The position numbers and the translations under genes were made by a program. Below are positions 37,701 through 49,944 of a stretch of 64,000 nt of DNA, one piece after another. Positions within the stretch are counted from its first letter, which is position 1, and each line of letters starts with the position of its first letter. The stretch covers positions 6,218,216 to 6,282,215 of the forward strand of contig NW_004454163.1 of the NCBI RefSeq assembly GCF_000283155.1. Direction: 5' to 3'. The DNA comes from Ceratotherium simum simum. Its lineage: Eukaryota > Chordata > Mammalia > Perissodactyla > Rhinocerotidae. The notes beneath the pieces are model-generated. The model made no database searches. It saw nothing but the letters and a program-made list of their open reading frames with translations, and was not told where the DNA came from.

Positions 37701-38499
37701 CTATTTTCCGTGCCATTCCTCATCCTCCTTGTCTGTGCACTTTTCGTGAGATGGTCTACAAACAGGAACCTAATAGGTGTTCTTGATTAAAACCTTTGTT
37801 TTTGTAATTATTCATACATGCTTTTGATTAACTCTGTGTGGGGGCCTTCTCCTTATATTAACTGCTTAACGCAATGAGAAACTGACTCATCTGTAAATAG
37901 TCTGCTGCTAAATTAAAGAATCATGTGTCATTGTTGGTTCTGATGTCAGATAAGCCAAATAAATAAACTGTAGCTCAAGGGAGAATTCCTGCTGTCTTCC
38001 TAATTCACTGAAGTTTTAAAAGCCTTAATGGTTTTCAAGCACCTTCTCCAATGGAGGAGGAGGGGTCTCAAAATATAATATAGTGAGAGCTTTTTCTGCC
38101 CTCCCTAAAGCTTATCAAGTGCCTGGGCTTGCTAGTGGTTTATAGGGACTGACTGTAGCAGACAGACCAAAGGGTCAGAAACCAGCCCAGAACTTCCAAC
38201 TCTTACCATAACTATATACTTGATACCTACCATTCAGAAGCCTCTGGCATATTTCAACTCTGAAAAGGTGCACTACATCAGGGAGGGAGGGGGTACAGTT
38301 AAATGCTACAGTCTATACTTTGATGTTGTGCGATTGCTGTCACTTAGTTAGTGACCTCTGATCTCAATTAACCAGGTTAAAATTTGTTTTGCCTCTATGT
38401 TTTCTTCAAATATAATAAATTGTATGTTTGATGCCTATTTCTGAGTTTCATATGTAAGGTCTAAATTTTTATTGGCTTGTCTGCTTAAAACCCTTTAAT

Positions 38500-39040
38500 A
38501 GATTCCTACCTCACTTAGTTTACAATCCATATTCCATACCCATCACCATGGCCTACAATCATGTGCATGATCTAGCTCCTGCCTACCTGTCTCTTAGCCT
38601 CAGCTCTCAGGGGGTTCCCCCACTGAAGGGCAATACTTAGTCATATCAGCTTTTGATCAATTCCTAAAAACAATTCCTAGAACTGCCTCAAGGCCATGAT
38701 ACTAGTTCTTCCCTATGCCTAGAACATTCTTCCCCATTTTAATCTTGCCCTCTCCTTCCACACACACATGCACTGTCCTTCTCTTGCTTCTAATCTCAGA
38801 TTAAAAGCCCTTCCTCATATATGTCTCCTATATTAATCTCTATCATGGCATGCTATTTATTTCATTCTTACCATAACTGCAATCATTGGTTGGTTGGCTG
38901 GTTGGTTTACTGTCTACCTTCCCCTTTTGAAGCAGGGACCTTCTCTGACTTGTTCATCACCATATATCTGATGCCTAGCACAGTGCCTGGCACATGGCAG
39001 GTGCCCAATAAACATCTGTTGATGTTGTAGGATATTGACA
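38500..39040 (+). mobile_element. L2 LINE 3' end
   Basis: L2 text in order: CAATCATGTGCATGATCTAG with CTCCTGCCTACCTGTCTC, GCCTAGAACATTCTTCCCC, GAAGCAGGGACCTTCTCTGA, and the end AGTGCCTGGCACATGGCAGG with CAATAAACATCTGTTGATG. Confidence 0.8.
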
Positions 39041-39359
39041 GTGCTATAGGTATAAAATTCCCTCTCACCCTGAATAAAATTGTTAGGAGTCCTCAGAAAA
39101 CCTTTTTTACTATTAAAAAATCGCCTATTATAAATTAGCCCTTAAATTGAACATTTAGTGTTAGAGTATAAAGTAGATGAAAAAGTGGAGTATTAAGCTT
39201 GACATAGATAGAGGTGGTGAACGTGGATAAAGACGAGCACCAGAAATTCACTGATGTGGCAAAAGCAACTGATGGGGGGCAAAATTAAAAACCTGAAAGT
39301 GATACTGGGCAAGAAAAAAAAACATTTTTTAATGCTCTCTGGTCTTTTCCTCTTTGTAT

Positions 39360-39748
39360 TAGCTTGCTAGGGCTACTATAACAAAATACTACAGTCTGTG
39401 TGGCTTGAACAACAGAAATTTATTTTCTCACAGTTCTGGAGGCTGGAAATCCAAGATCAAGGTGCGAGCAGAGTTGATTTCTCCTGAGGCCTCTCTCCTT
39501 GGCCTGCAGTGGCTGCCTTCTCACTGTGTCCTCGCATGGCCTTTTCTCTACGCGTGTACATCCCTAGTTCTCTTCCTCTTCTTATAAAGACACCAGTCAT
39601 ATTGGATTAGGACCTCACCCTTATGACCTCATTTAACTTTAATTACCTCTTGAAAAGCCCCGTCTCCAAATACAGTCACCTTCTAAGGTACTGGCGGTTA
39701 GGGCTTCAACACATGACAGGGGGATGACACAATTCAGTCCATAACACA
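39360..39748 (+). mobile_element. Medium-reiterated interspersed repeat, family not named
   Basis: The text GCTTGCTAGGGCTACTATAA, CAACAGAAATTTATTTTCTC, CAGTTCTGGAGGCTGGAAAT and AATACAGTCACCTTCTAAGG is a familiar high-copy mammalian repeat. I do not assign a family name from memory. It is moderately diverged. Confidence 0.7.
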
Positions 39749-40859
39749 CTTCAACACTGAATCCACTGAATTGTATGCCTTTAATATTTCTAATGTGTAG
39801 GCTAAGATTTGATTGACCATTTTCAGTAAATATTATTGATTTTGGAAAATGTAAATTTATTGCAACCTGTTGAAAGAAAAAAGAAATTGTTATGTATTTA
39901 CTGACAATGTCTCTTTTATATGAGTTTTCATTTCCTTGTTAACACTGCTCCTTGTCCTCAGTAAAATGTTTAGGAGCTTTAGTTATAGAACTAGACTTCT
40001 GAGAAAGATATTTCCTTAGAATCCTAGAAATATAAATCTGAAGAATGTCACACCACCATGCACATGTCTGCATTGGCTGCATTGTACCCACTTCTTGTAC
40101 CCACAGAGGTCTTCTCAGCATAATCAGATGACAAATTAATTTTAGGAAGAGTTCATTTCCCTGTGATAGATTCTAATACATTTTAAGTTTCCATGGAAAA
40201 TGAGAGTGACACTACCAATCTGATGAGATTATTGATGTAAATTACTAGCGTAGTACTGGGCACAAGGGAATAACTCAATGTTAGTCCCTCACTTAATTTT
40301 GACAAGGATTAAAGGCATATAATAAGTTAGATTTTAAAATCCCATTTTGTAAAACCTGTCCATTATAATATGATAGAGATGAACTGATAGCTCGTGGACG
40401 TTCATCAATATTGTTGAATGGATGAACTTCAGAGTATGCTTTCTCCAAATGTGCCAAAATAAAGAATTCAGAATGGGACATGGTCTCACATGTTACTTGA
40501 TAAATTGCATAAAAAGGACGTTTTGATTAAAAGTTCATGGCAGTATGTAGCTTTGCATACAGGAGCAAGGAGAAAGAAGAGAAGTCTGTCACTGTTAAGC
40601 TCACTCCTTCCTTTGTTTAGGAAATCAGAGATGTAAAGACCATCTATTGCTTCTGTAAAATCCTTGATTGATTCAATTAGACTGTCTTTCTTCTTCTTGG
40701 TATAACCTAGAATACTGGCCAGTACCCAAAATCATATTTTCTTGAGCAAAATGCTAGTTTATAGATAAGGAGGTGATAGTGTAAAAATGGTCATACCAAG
40801 ACAGTATTACCTGCTTTTTAGAGATAAGACTAAAAAGAATACTCCCATAGAGTCTTACC

Positions 40860-41050
40860 GTGTACCCTTGCACTGCTCTAAACACTTCACATGGGAATCC
40901 TCTCAACAAGCCATGAGGTATTTTATGAGGTAGGTGACCAGTGTATCCCTGTTTTATAGATGAGAAAACTGAGGCACAGAGAGGTTAAGTGACTTGCCCA
41001 GAGTCACACGGCTAGTAAATGAAAGGGCTAGGGTTTGAATCCAGAAATGA
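40860..41050 (-). mobile_element. MIR SINE, well preserved core
   Basis: The core CTGAGGCACAGAGAGGTTAA, GTGACTTGCCCAGAGTCACA and CGGCTAGTAAATG is the antisense MIR core. Confidence 0.88.
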
Positions 41051-44000
41051 TCCAGTCCAACCTCCCACCTACTCTTTCATAACATCCCTACCAGTTATTC
41101 ACCCCTCCTAAGAGTAAGCATTTCTTTTGAGTGGGAGCTTACCTCCTTCAGACACCATCTGCTTTCCTAATCTTTAAAGCACAACAATAACAATGACAAA
41201 ATGTGAACCAAAAGAGAATTTGCCATGATTGGGGGTAGGGAAGATCTGATGTTGATAAATATGAATGAGTATAGTTACATTTCTATGAACTTCAGCACCT
41301 ACACAAAGCAGATAAGAAATCCGTATGCAGCAATAGAGTGTATCTTCATTTTAACCCTGCCAAATGTGAATTCACAGTTCAATTGTAGATGGCATGGCTA
41401 GTATTAAAGTACAGTATTTCATCTGTATTCTTATGATTTTCTCAAAGTGTTGAGGGTACATGCAGAGCCAAGAAGGAAAGAGAAGAGGCAGGCCAAAGAC
41501 CATGACATTGCAAGCCTACGAGAGCTAAACTTTATTCCTTCTTTTGTCCAAGTCTTAGATAATTCCTGCTGTGTTCCAAGCACTGTGCTAAGATCTAATG
41601 GTGAAAAGATTGAACCATTCTGCCTTCAAAGCAGTTACAGTTTAGTGGAGGATAAAGACAAGTGAAAAGGCAATTAAAATGCAAAGTGATAGCAACTGTA
41701 ATAGGGCAGTGCAGAGTGCTATGGAATAGATGAGGAGCAGTAAGCCAGAATTTGGAGGTTGGAGGTGAGGGTAGGAAATGGCAGCTAAAGCCGACAGCAG
41801 GATGACGAGGAATTAGCCAAGTGGAAGTGGGCAGAGGAGGCAGAGAGATTGTTGAGAGCAGAGAGAATGTGATACATTTGAGGAATTTAACTGTGCTAAA
41901 GCTCCTAGAGTAAACGATGTAAAAGATGTAGCTCGATTACGCAGGACCTTATAAGCCTTATTTAAGAGTTTCAAAAATAAGAACCTATTGAAGGATTTTA
42001 TGCCTAGGAATGTTACAGCCCACTTCATTTTTAAAAGATTACTGACTGCAGGATAGAAAATGAATTGGAGGGAAGAATAAGTCTAAAGTCAGAGTGACCT
42101 GTTGAGAGGGCTTTACGCTAATTCAGATAAGATGATGGTGGCCTGGAGCACATGAGTGACAGTTGGAATAGAAGGAAAAGGAGGAATTTGAGAGTTTGTA
42201 GAAGGTAGAATGCATGGCCTTGGTGGACAATTATAACATAGTTATAGTTCAAGTCAGGGTCTCCATAAAGGAGTTTGAAGGCATCCCTGTAGAGAAGCCA
42301 TTATTATGGTAAATTTTTCTTATTATTATCCATGAAGATAGCCATTTTGTGATTTCCTGCCTTTATCCTTTCAAACCAGTCATTAAAGAGCCAACGGTTG
42401 AAGCTTTGAGAGTTAGTTTATTTCCCTCCCCATTCTTCAGTCCCACAAAACCACTTCTCCTGCCCCAGTATCTCTCCATTCCTTTTCACCCTGACTCTTC
42501 TGCTCTCTGACTCCTAAAGGCCTGAACAGGGCTCTATCCCATAGCATTTTGCTCTCAACCAACTGCAAAAGATAGGATATAACCTCATAAAGTAGTTCTC
42601 CACTTAAGTGTTAACTAATGATGCCTTTTCAGGCAGTCATCCTCCGATTGACTATTTGCGTTTTAGTAGAAGAGTAGTACATGAGGCCTAATGACCTTAA
42701 AAGTTAATCTCTAGCGATGAAATTCCTGTCACCATTCAGACAAATGGAAAAAATATTGAGGGAAAACATAGAAGTATTTCTGGTGCCCCTTGGATCACAT
42801 TATTTTGTTGACTTTCCCAGCCTGGAAGTCAGAACAGGCCTGCAGAGAAACCAAGGAAATGTGAACAAACCCTGAGTTCCCAGAAATCTTTGCTAAATCA
42901 CAATTTAGTAAGCCCTAGCTTAGCTGAGGCCACTTGAGTTGCCTAAAATGCCATTTTGAAATCTCTAGCAATAGACACTGGCTGTGCATTTACGGTAGAA
43001 CGTGGAGAGCTTTCAAAATAATACATTTCCCCACTCTGAAATGCAGTCTACACAGCAGCCACTTTTTAATTCATCATGGTCTTGTAGTAAGATTACTGAT
43101 TATAAAGTCTTGAAATGAATAGCCAGGGATGGAGAAAGTGTGGGAATCGGTATTTCTTTAATTATTTAGGGATTATTGGCCATTCATTTTCAACTATTTG
43201 TAATTGAAGTCTTGAAATAATGGAATTTATCAGAGGAATGCCTCATTCACCCTTGTATAATTTGAACATACTGAAATGGCACATGTGGACTCGTAAATCG
43301 TTTGTGTGCACAAAGGGGTAATATATCACTTCACCCCTCATTCACTCGGTGCTGGGGGGAGGAAAGGCTTGGAAGTATGAGTTATAGCTTACTAGACAGA
43401 ATCCCATAACTTCACGTCTTACATTTCCAGGAGGCTTTTTCTATGTAACCTTCATATTATTTATACTTGCTGGTCATTCACAATAAAGGACACTTTTATC
43501 ATGAGGTTTTTTTATCAAGTTTTTTTTATTATTTATTTATCAAAACACTCACAAATGTTTTTGACAAAGTCACTTTCAGACAGTCAAACAGATCATTGTC
43601 CTGGGCTTGGAACAACGGGCCCTGTTGTCTACACAAACTGTGTTGAATTAGGCATATAGTCTCTAAACACCAGCCAGAAATGATAAACATGTTAAAATCA
43701 AATTAAATTGTTTCTTTGTGGGGTAGTTTTATGTTTAAGGCAAAGACAGAGTAACTTTCTCTTTCTTATTAAAGCTGTAACAAGAAATTCAGTTATTATT
43801 TTTAACCACTGCAGAGTGCAGACATTGTGTTATAAAGACAAACATCTGTTTTAAAGCATCAATTTTACAGAACTAATTCTTTTTGCTATTAAAATTATTT
43901 TCTTACTCCAAGTCTTTTGTATGCTGATGGACATGTCAATCCACAGGGACAGACACTACACATATGTGAGCCTGGAATCCTAAAATTTTCTCTCTTAAGG

Positions 44001-44139
44001 GAATGTTTGTGAAATATCACACTTGCTATATGGATATCAGTTAAATACTCAAGAAAAATGATCTCTATTATATGGTTTACATTTAGGGTTCATTTCACGT
44101 GTGTAGATTTTCCATTTTATTTTCAATATTTTCTAGATC

Positions 44140-44325
44140 CTTGCTAATCAAAGTGTTGTCCTTGGACCAGCAGTATCAACATATCTTGAAAGCTTGTTAG
44201 AAGTGCAGATTCTCAGGTCCCAACCTACCCCACCACCCCCGACTATGGAATCAGAAACTGCATTTCACAAGATCCCTAAGTGATAAGTATACACACTAAA
44301 GTTTGAGAAGCCCTTCTCTAGATAG
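44140..44325 (-). mobile_element. MER5A-like DNA transposon remnant
   Basis: Antisense MER5A text: CAAAGTGTTGTCCTTGGACC, AGCAGTATCAACATATCTTG, GCAGATTCTCAGGTCCCAAC and the end AAGTTTGAGAAGCCC. It is in the opposite orientation to the copy at 5026. Confidence 0.78.
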
Positions 44326-45426
44326 TTGCTGGATGGTAGATGACATTTTGAAGGAGACAAGAATCATTAATAAATCTGAACGGGTTACTTAAGAGGCAAA
44401 ATAATAATATTGTGTTAACTAACATTTTTGAGCACTTAATGTGTTCTAGGCATCATACTAGCTTGATGCTTTTTATATGCATTATCTCATTTGGGCAAAA
44501 GAAAAGAGAAGACTCGTTTTCTGAGGATGAAGAAGTGACTTGGTAAATGGAGAAATTTAGGAATATTCTAGGTGGTTATCATAGCCCAGAGAAAATGGCT
44601 AAATCTAGAGTGGAAGTATTCAAGATAAGAAGAGATATAGTTTACATATATAATGAGCATAGACTAGAGCAGAGATAATGGAGACAGGAATGTCTTCCAA
44701 ATGACAAGAAAAAATCTTACAGTAATGGATTCAGCCAGCCAGGGAAGGGCTATTTGGAAGTGACATAGCTAATATTCTGGAAGCACATAATGATTTTCAC
44801 TCATCTTCTTGCTCTAGAACAAAGGTTAGAAGACTATGCTGCATGTTTACTTTATATGTAAATGTACATATAAATAATATAAATGTATGTTACTTTATAT
44901 GGATCCAAGTCTTGCAATGGATAATTTTTACAACCTTAATATTGGCGTAGAAGTATGTCATTTTTAATATATAATCATGAGTATTAATTTTTTTCTTAAG
45001 GAGCAGACTTAAGTATAAGAGCCATTGGAGGAGAATCTAAGTATATTTGGGAATGAGAGGAACTAGTTTCTAATCTTGATTCTGAACTTATTCTCACCAT
45101 AATAACTGATAAATCAAACTATGACCAACTAGTCTGTCAACGGGATTAGTGTTACTGGTATGTTTCATAGAATTGTTTTAATGGCACCCAAAACTTAGTT
45201 TTGAGTTAAGATCCTTCTGAAATGTAGGAGAGTTGATAATGCTTCTATTTGCATTAGTTTTTTAGGGACTTACATCATCCTTATTCTAATATGAACAATT
45301 TCTATAAATTTATAGGAGACACTACACAATTCCAATTAATGTCATTAGAAACCACTACTATAATTCCACTTCTCTGGAAGTAAATATAAAATGGCAAGTT
45401 ACCTGGGTAGTAATATTATAGATGAG

Positions 45427-45915
45427 AATTATATTAGTTATCTATTGCTGTATAACAAATTACCCCAAAATTTAGCAGCTTAAAACAAACATTTATCATC
45501 TCATAGTGGGTCAGGAATCCAGGTTTGGCTTAGCTAGGTACCTGTGGCTCAAGGACTATCATGAAGTCGCAATCAAGCTGTTGACTTGGGGGGCTGTGAT
45601 CTCATCTGAAGGCTCCACCTGTGGGGATTCATTCACAAGGTTATTGGCTGGCTTTGGTTTCTCTCACATGAGCCTTTCCACAGGCTGCCTTATGACATGG
45701 CAGTTAACTTCCCACAGAGCAAGCAATCCAAAAGAGCTCAAGAGAGAGAAAACAGGCCTAAGATGGAAGCCATGGTCTTTTTATAACTTAATCTTAGAAG
45801 TGACATTTCCATTACTTCTACCAAATTCTATTCATTAGAAGCAAGTCAGTAAGTCCAGCCCATAGTAAAGAGAGGATTACACACAAGTGTGAATACCAGG
45901 AGGTGGGGATCACTG
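45427..45915 (+). mobile_element. Medium-reiterated interspersed repeat, family not named
   Basis: Starts TTATATTAGTTATCTATTGC with TGTATAACAAATTACCCCAA and runs to GTGAATACCAGGAGGTGGGG. This is a familiar high-copy mammalian repeat; the plus-strand open frame inside it (45506-45838) is a by-product. I do not assign a family name. Confidence 0.7.
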
Positions 45916-46313
45916 CAGGCTGACCACAATTGATTTTTTTTCATCCTGCTTCCATATTTTCTAACATGTCTATTTTGGACATGTATTACTTGAATACACG
46001 ATACATAATAAGGAAATGAAAATGTTAAAGAGAAAATATTCTTTTATCAGAAATGTTGATCAGAAACGTCACTTTTCTTTGGAGCTTTCTTAATAAGACA
46101 GTTGAATTGACTGAAGATAGGATTTATTAATGGCCTTTCTGGACACATATTAGATCATGTCATGAATCCAAGCCTGAGATCATTAACAGGGATTTGTACA
46201 GCTTTCAAATTTTTGCACTAAAAAATTGAAATAGCAAACCCCTCTGGTGGTAATATGAATACATCAGTCTTTCTCATTGTCTAACAGTCTCCTTCTTGCT
46301 CTGTTCTCAATAG

Positions 46314-46401
46314 TATGCTTGAGAGTTCAAACCGGCTCGATGAAGAACACAGGCTGATCGCCAGGTACGCGGCAAGACTGGCAGCAGAGTCCACTTCGTC
46401 T
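46314..46401 (+). CDS. DTNA: DTNA exon: second syntrophin-binding helix, residues 301-330
   Basis: This 88-base exon follows TTCTCAATAG and ends TCGTCT|GTAAGT. Its first base completes Cys301 after vr3, or a Ser codon when vr3 is skipped (AG+T). It reads MLESSNRLDEEHRLIARYAA and RLAAESTSS. Residues 308-323 carry the same R-L-x-x-E-H-x-L-I-x-x-Y-x-x-x-L pattern as residues 280-295. It is the first constitutive-looking exon after the run of phase-2 cassettes and leaves in phase 0. Confidence 0.97.
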
Positions 46402-47916
46402 GTAAGTAGTTTGAGTGAGAGGATGTCATGTTCGTTGTTATCCTTATCGTTGGTACTATAACAGCAGAGCTGAAGAGTTGCTACTGTATCGCCTGCAAGA
46501 CCTAAAAGTGACCTGGCCTCCCACTGCTTCCATTTTTTCACTTTTCGGCTAACATTCTGGTATGGCATAAATCATAGCATGAGATATTCTGCTACAACAT
46601 GCTGAACCAGCCCAACACCTGATTTCTCTGGATAATTCTTGATCAGTTAATATAAAGAGCAAAGAAATGACTCAAATCCACAACTGGCTAAGTTCCTACT
46701 TTTATCAATATGTAACATATATGTAATAAAGAGAAAATTCTGTAATGAAATCAGAAGAATAACCAAGATCACAGGTCAAAGCTGCCCTATGCCAGACTTA
46801 GCTTTAGAAAGCCATTTAGGATATAAAACATAGGACCTCAAAATTCTTCATTAGCAACACAAATCACTTTGTTAAAAGAAATGCTAATTAAAAATCACAG
46901 AAAAGCTTTACGAAAGCCAGACCTTTACACCAAGCTTAACCTTTCCCACAGTCAGGTTTCTGGACATTAAAAGGCAGGCTGAGTTTCTCCATGTCTTTGG
47001 GCTTAGGCAATCAGTGCCATTTTTGAAAGCTTGGCATTCTTTGGTAGAAAGATTAGTTGTGATTTTTTAAATTTGTTTTAAAAACAATAAATATTGATGT
47101 TGAGGAATTTCTATAATATATGTATATACATCTATATGTGTGTGTGTATTTAGTCAAGGGTTAATTTGTATGTGTGTGTATATATATAAATATAAATTTG
47201 TTGAGTTAATTTTTGTATATGTATATACATATATATGTGTGTGTGTGTGTATATATATGTATATGTATATGATTATATAAGAATAGTGAAAGCTATGGCT
47301 GCATATACACCAGTTGTTAAAACTGGTTGCATGCATGCATGACCAGGAATGATGAGCTGGTTGGTATGAAAGTAGAAGTATGTACATATATATATATGGA
47401 TATATATATCCATCAATGTAAATTAACAAATATGAATAAAGAAATGCTAAAACTACATTGACGAAGAGTCTTACTACTGTGACTTTAAAACTGTGAAATT
47501 TTTAATTGTACATTACAGTGACTGAACAGTAATTCTAGAGAAAGAGCTAGCTTAACAGTGAAGCATTTTTTAAACCCACCTCTACAGAGAATAGTCGCAA
47601 TGGAGACAGCATGACAAGAGTGAAATAGCTCCCCAAAGATTTCAAGTCAGAAAGCTAAAAACATTTTTCTTATGTTTTGTGAATTTGCCTGCCAAAAAGA
47701 GTTCTCTTCTGCTTTCCATTACAGAGGCGTGCTCCAGAACCACAGAAAAGTTAGTCCTTAAGAGAGGAATAGCAATTTAATTTTATATATTTACTTTTTT
47801 GTTTTGATAGAAATGATTCATTCTTACTTGTCTGCATATCTCATGATTCCTGTCTTCTCAAATGCGTGTGGGTTCCCATTCCCAGTATTAAATAGTGTAA
47901 ACCACATATTTTACAG
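46402..47916 (+). other. DTNA: DTNA intron, 1.5 kb
   Basis: No exon is seen. Two AT/GT microsatellite clusters lie at about 47117-47272 and 47384-47412. The intron ends CACATATTTTACAG. Confidence 0.7.
47117..47412. repeat. (TA)/(TG) microsatellite cluster
   Basis: Interspersed runs of TATATA, TGTGTG and TATGTATA lie at 47117-47272 and again at 47384-47412, separated by ordinary sequence. The minus-strand open frame across them is an artefact of the repeat. Confidence 0.85.
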
Positions 47917-48014
47917 CAACCGACTCAGCAGAGAAGTGCTCCTGACATCTCCTTCACCATTGATGCAAATAAGCAACAAAGGCAGCTGATCGCAGAACTA
48001 GAAAACAAGAACAG
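47917..48014 (+). CDS. DTNA: DTNA exon: start of first coiled-coil helix, residues 331-362
   Basis: This 98-base exon follows ATTTTACAG and ends AACAG|GTAAGG. It reads [20 protein letters not shown] and [12 protein letters not shown], with two bases starting Arg363. From about residue 350 the hydrophobic spacing (L, I, L) begins the first coiled-coil helix, which in this family pairs with dystrophin or utrophin. A SINE begins only 49 bases after the donor. Confidence 0.97.
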
Positions 48015-48063
48015 GTAAGGCTTTTTAGATATGCTGGCTTTTTGATCAAAGTGTGTGTTCATT

Positions 48064-48315
48064 GAGCCAGGCCTGATGGCCTAGTGGTTATAGTTCAGTA
48101 CTCTCACCAATTCGGCAGCCCGATTCCTGGTTGCGGAACCATACCACCTGTCTGTTGCCATGCTGTGGCAGCAGCTCGCATAGAAGAACTCAAAGGACTT
48201 ACAACTAGGATATACAATCATGCACTGGGACTTTGGGAAGGAAAAAAAAAGAGGAAGATTGGTAACAGATGTTAGCTCAGGGCAAATCTTTTCCTAAAAA
48301 AAGAAAAAAAAAAAA
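48064..48315 (+). mobile_element. Divergent ERE-related SINE next to an exon
   Basis: The element starts GAGCCAGGCCTGATGGCCTA, keeps TGCCATGCTGTGGCAGCAGC and the AACAGATGTTAGCTCAGGGC tail, and ends in a mixed A-run. The duplication GTGTGTTCATT lies at 48053-48063 and 48316-48326. It is more diverged from the ERE consensus than the other copies. Confidence 0.82.
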
Positions 48316-49063
48316 GTGTGTTCATTAATAACAATAGTCATGCTTTAAAATATCCAGGTTTTTCACCCTGGACACTTACTTAAGAGAAAGCAAGAGTCAG
48401 TGATGCTGGCTTCTGAAAAGCTAGTCTTTAGATTTCAGATCTTCAGAAGCTTCATGAGAAAACTATATGTATATATATAGTTCTGAGATGTCAATGAGAT
48501 TAATGTTTTCTCCCTAGACAGTCTCATCTTCCTTTTACAGACATGCTTGTTTTTGCTAAGGATCTGTCTAATGCAGAAGGGCCCTCCTAAGTGCTAGAAG
48601 AAAGGTAATTCTGCCACCCAGAGACAAGTAGAAAGCTCACCAAGGAGGGTCCCTGTAATGACCCCGGGCTGAAAGAGGCATTTGGAGTGACGCCACCATC
48701 ACCCAGTTGTTCAGGCCAAACATCTCCACATCCCATCCATCAGCAGGTCCTTTCTTTATTCAACACAGATTGGCTCAGTCCACCCCCACAGCATATCCCA
48801 AAACTCTCCACTTCATCTCCACCATTACCACTCAATCTAATCTGTCATTTTATAAAATATAAATCATATCAAGCTATTTCCTGTTCAAAACCCTCTGATG
48901 AGTTTCCATCACACTTTGACTAAATCTTACCCCTCTTACCATGGACAACAAGGTCTTTCCAGCTACAGTCCACCCTGCTCATTACATTCCTGCCTCTTGT
49001 GGCTTCTTTCTTTCTTTAAAGTCTTAACATAAGTTGTTCTCTCAGTTTAGAAAGTTCTTCCTA

Positions 49064-49305
49064 GGGCCGGCCCCGTGGCATAGTGGTTAAGTACATGCAC
49101 TCCACTGCTGGTGGCCCGGGTTCAGATCCTGGGTGCGCACTGACGTATCGCTTGTCAGGCCATGCTGTGGCGGCGTCCCACATAAAGTGGAGGAAGATGG
49201 GCACGGGTGTTAGCTCAGGGCCAGTCTTCCTCAGCAAAAAGAGGAGGATTGGCGTGGATGTTAGCTCAGGGCTGATCTTCCTCACCAAAAAAAAAAAAAA
49301 AAAGA
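49064..49305 (+). mobile_element. ERE SINE
   Basis: GGGCCGGCCCCGTGGCATAG start, GGCCATGCTGTGGCGGCGTC body, two GTTAGCTCAGGG tail units and an A-tail. The flanks GAAAGTTCTTCCT and GAAAACGCTTCCT are an imperfect duplication. Confidence 0.9.
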
Positions 49306-49446
49306 AAGAAAACGCTTCCTCAGGGTCTATGCGTGGATGGCTCCTTCTCATCATCCAGGTCTCAGCTCAAATGTCACCTCCTAAAAGACCGCCTATCTAA
49401 TCTTGCCCACTGCCTCCTGCCCCAGGAACCACTCTCTATTATGGCC

Positions 49447-49448
<2 letters not shown>

Positions 49449-49495
<47 letters not shown>

Positions 49496-49516
49496 CGTGT
49501 ACGTGTGTGTGTGTGA
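49449..49516. repeat. (GT)n(GC)n microsatellite
   Basis: A long GT run passes through GCGCGCGCG and back to GT. Alternating purine-pyrimidine sequence of this kind can adopt Z-DNA. It lies inside the L2 copy. Confidence 0.93.
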
Positions 49517-49944
49517 CTTATCACTATCTGAAATAATCGCATTTATGTGTTTTGTTTCCTTGTTTATTGTCTGTCTTCCCTGACTGAAATGGAAATTCTT
49601 TGAGAACAGAAGCCATGCCAAATGGCCCCTGGATTCCAGAACCATGCCTGGCACATTGTAGAAGCTCAGTAAATATATATTGAGTGAGAAAATAATAAAT
49701 AGCTGAGTCAGAACTCAAACTCAGTGCTGAGTAAGCCCAACATAGGAACAATTTGTACATTCTATATTTCTTAGAATAGCACCAAAGTGTCTTGACACTT
49801 AATCCCATTCTTGAACACTGATGTCACTACTGAAATCAAACTGATAGAGTAAAGGAGGAGGTTGTGAGAATTGTTTCATGCCTGGAGAGTTTGACCTGAG
49901 AATTGGTGAAAGTATTCTTTAAAGAAAAGAAAATAATTTGAATA

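Larger units (their letters stand above)
34863..46313 (+). other. DTNA: DTNA intron, 11.4 kb
   Basis: The longest intron in the window. It holds MIR fragments on the minus strand (about 36930-37165, 37490-37700, 40860-41050, 44400-44490), an L2 3' end (about 38500-39040), two unnamed medium-reiterated repeats (39360-39748 and 45427-45915), an older unnamed remnant (about 41690-42230) and a MER5A copy (44140-44325). No exon, ERE SINE or long microsatellite is seen. The stretches 34900-36900 and 42240-44100 look unique and featureless. Confidence 0.7.
48870..49690 (+). mobile_element. L2 LINE 3' end, interrupted by ERE
   Basis: L2 text before the SINE (CCCTCTGATGAGTTTCCATC, ACAACAAGGTCTTTCCAGC) resumes after it (GTCTCAGCTCAAATGTCACC, TTGTTTATTGTCTGTCTTCC, ACCATGCCTGGCACATTGTA). 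The SINE is therefore younger than the L2 copy. Confidence 0.78.

Noticed and set aside
45506..45838. 110-codon plus-strand open frame
   Set aside because: It lies wholly within a high-copy interspersed repeat.
47154..47429. Minus-strand open frame rich in Tyr and Ile
   Set aside because: It is a translation of (TA)/(TG) microsatellites.
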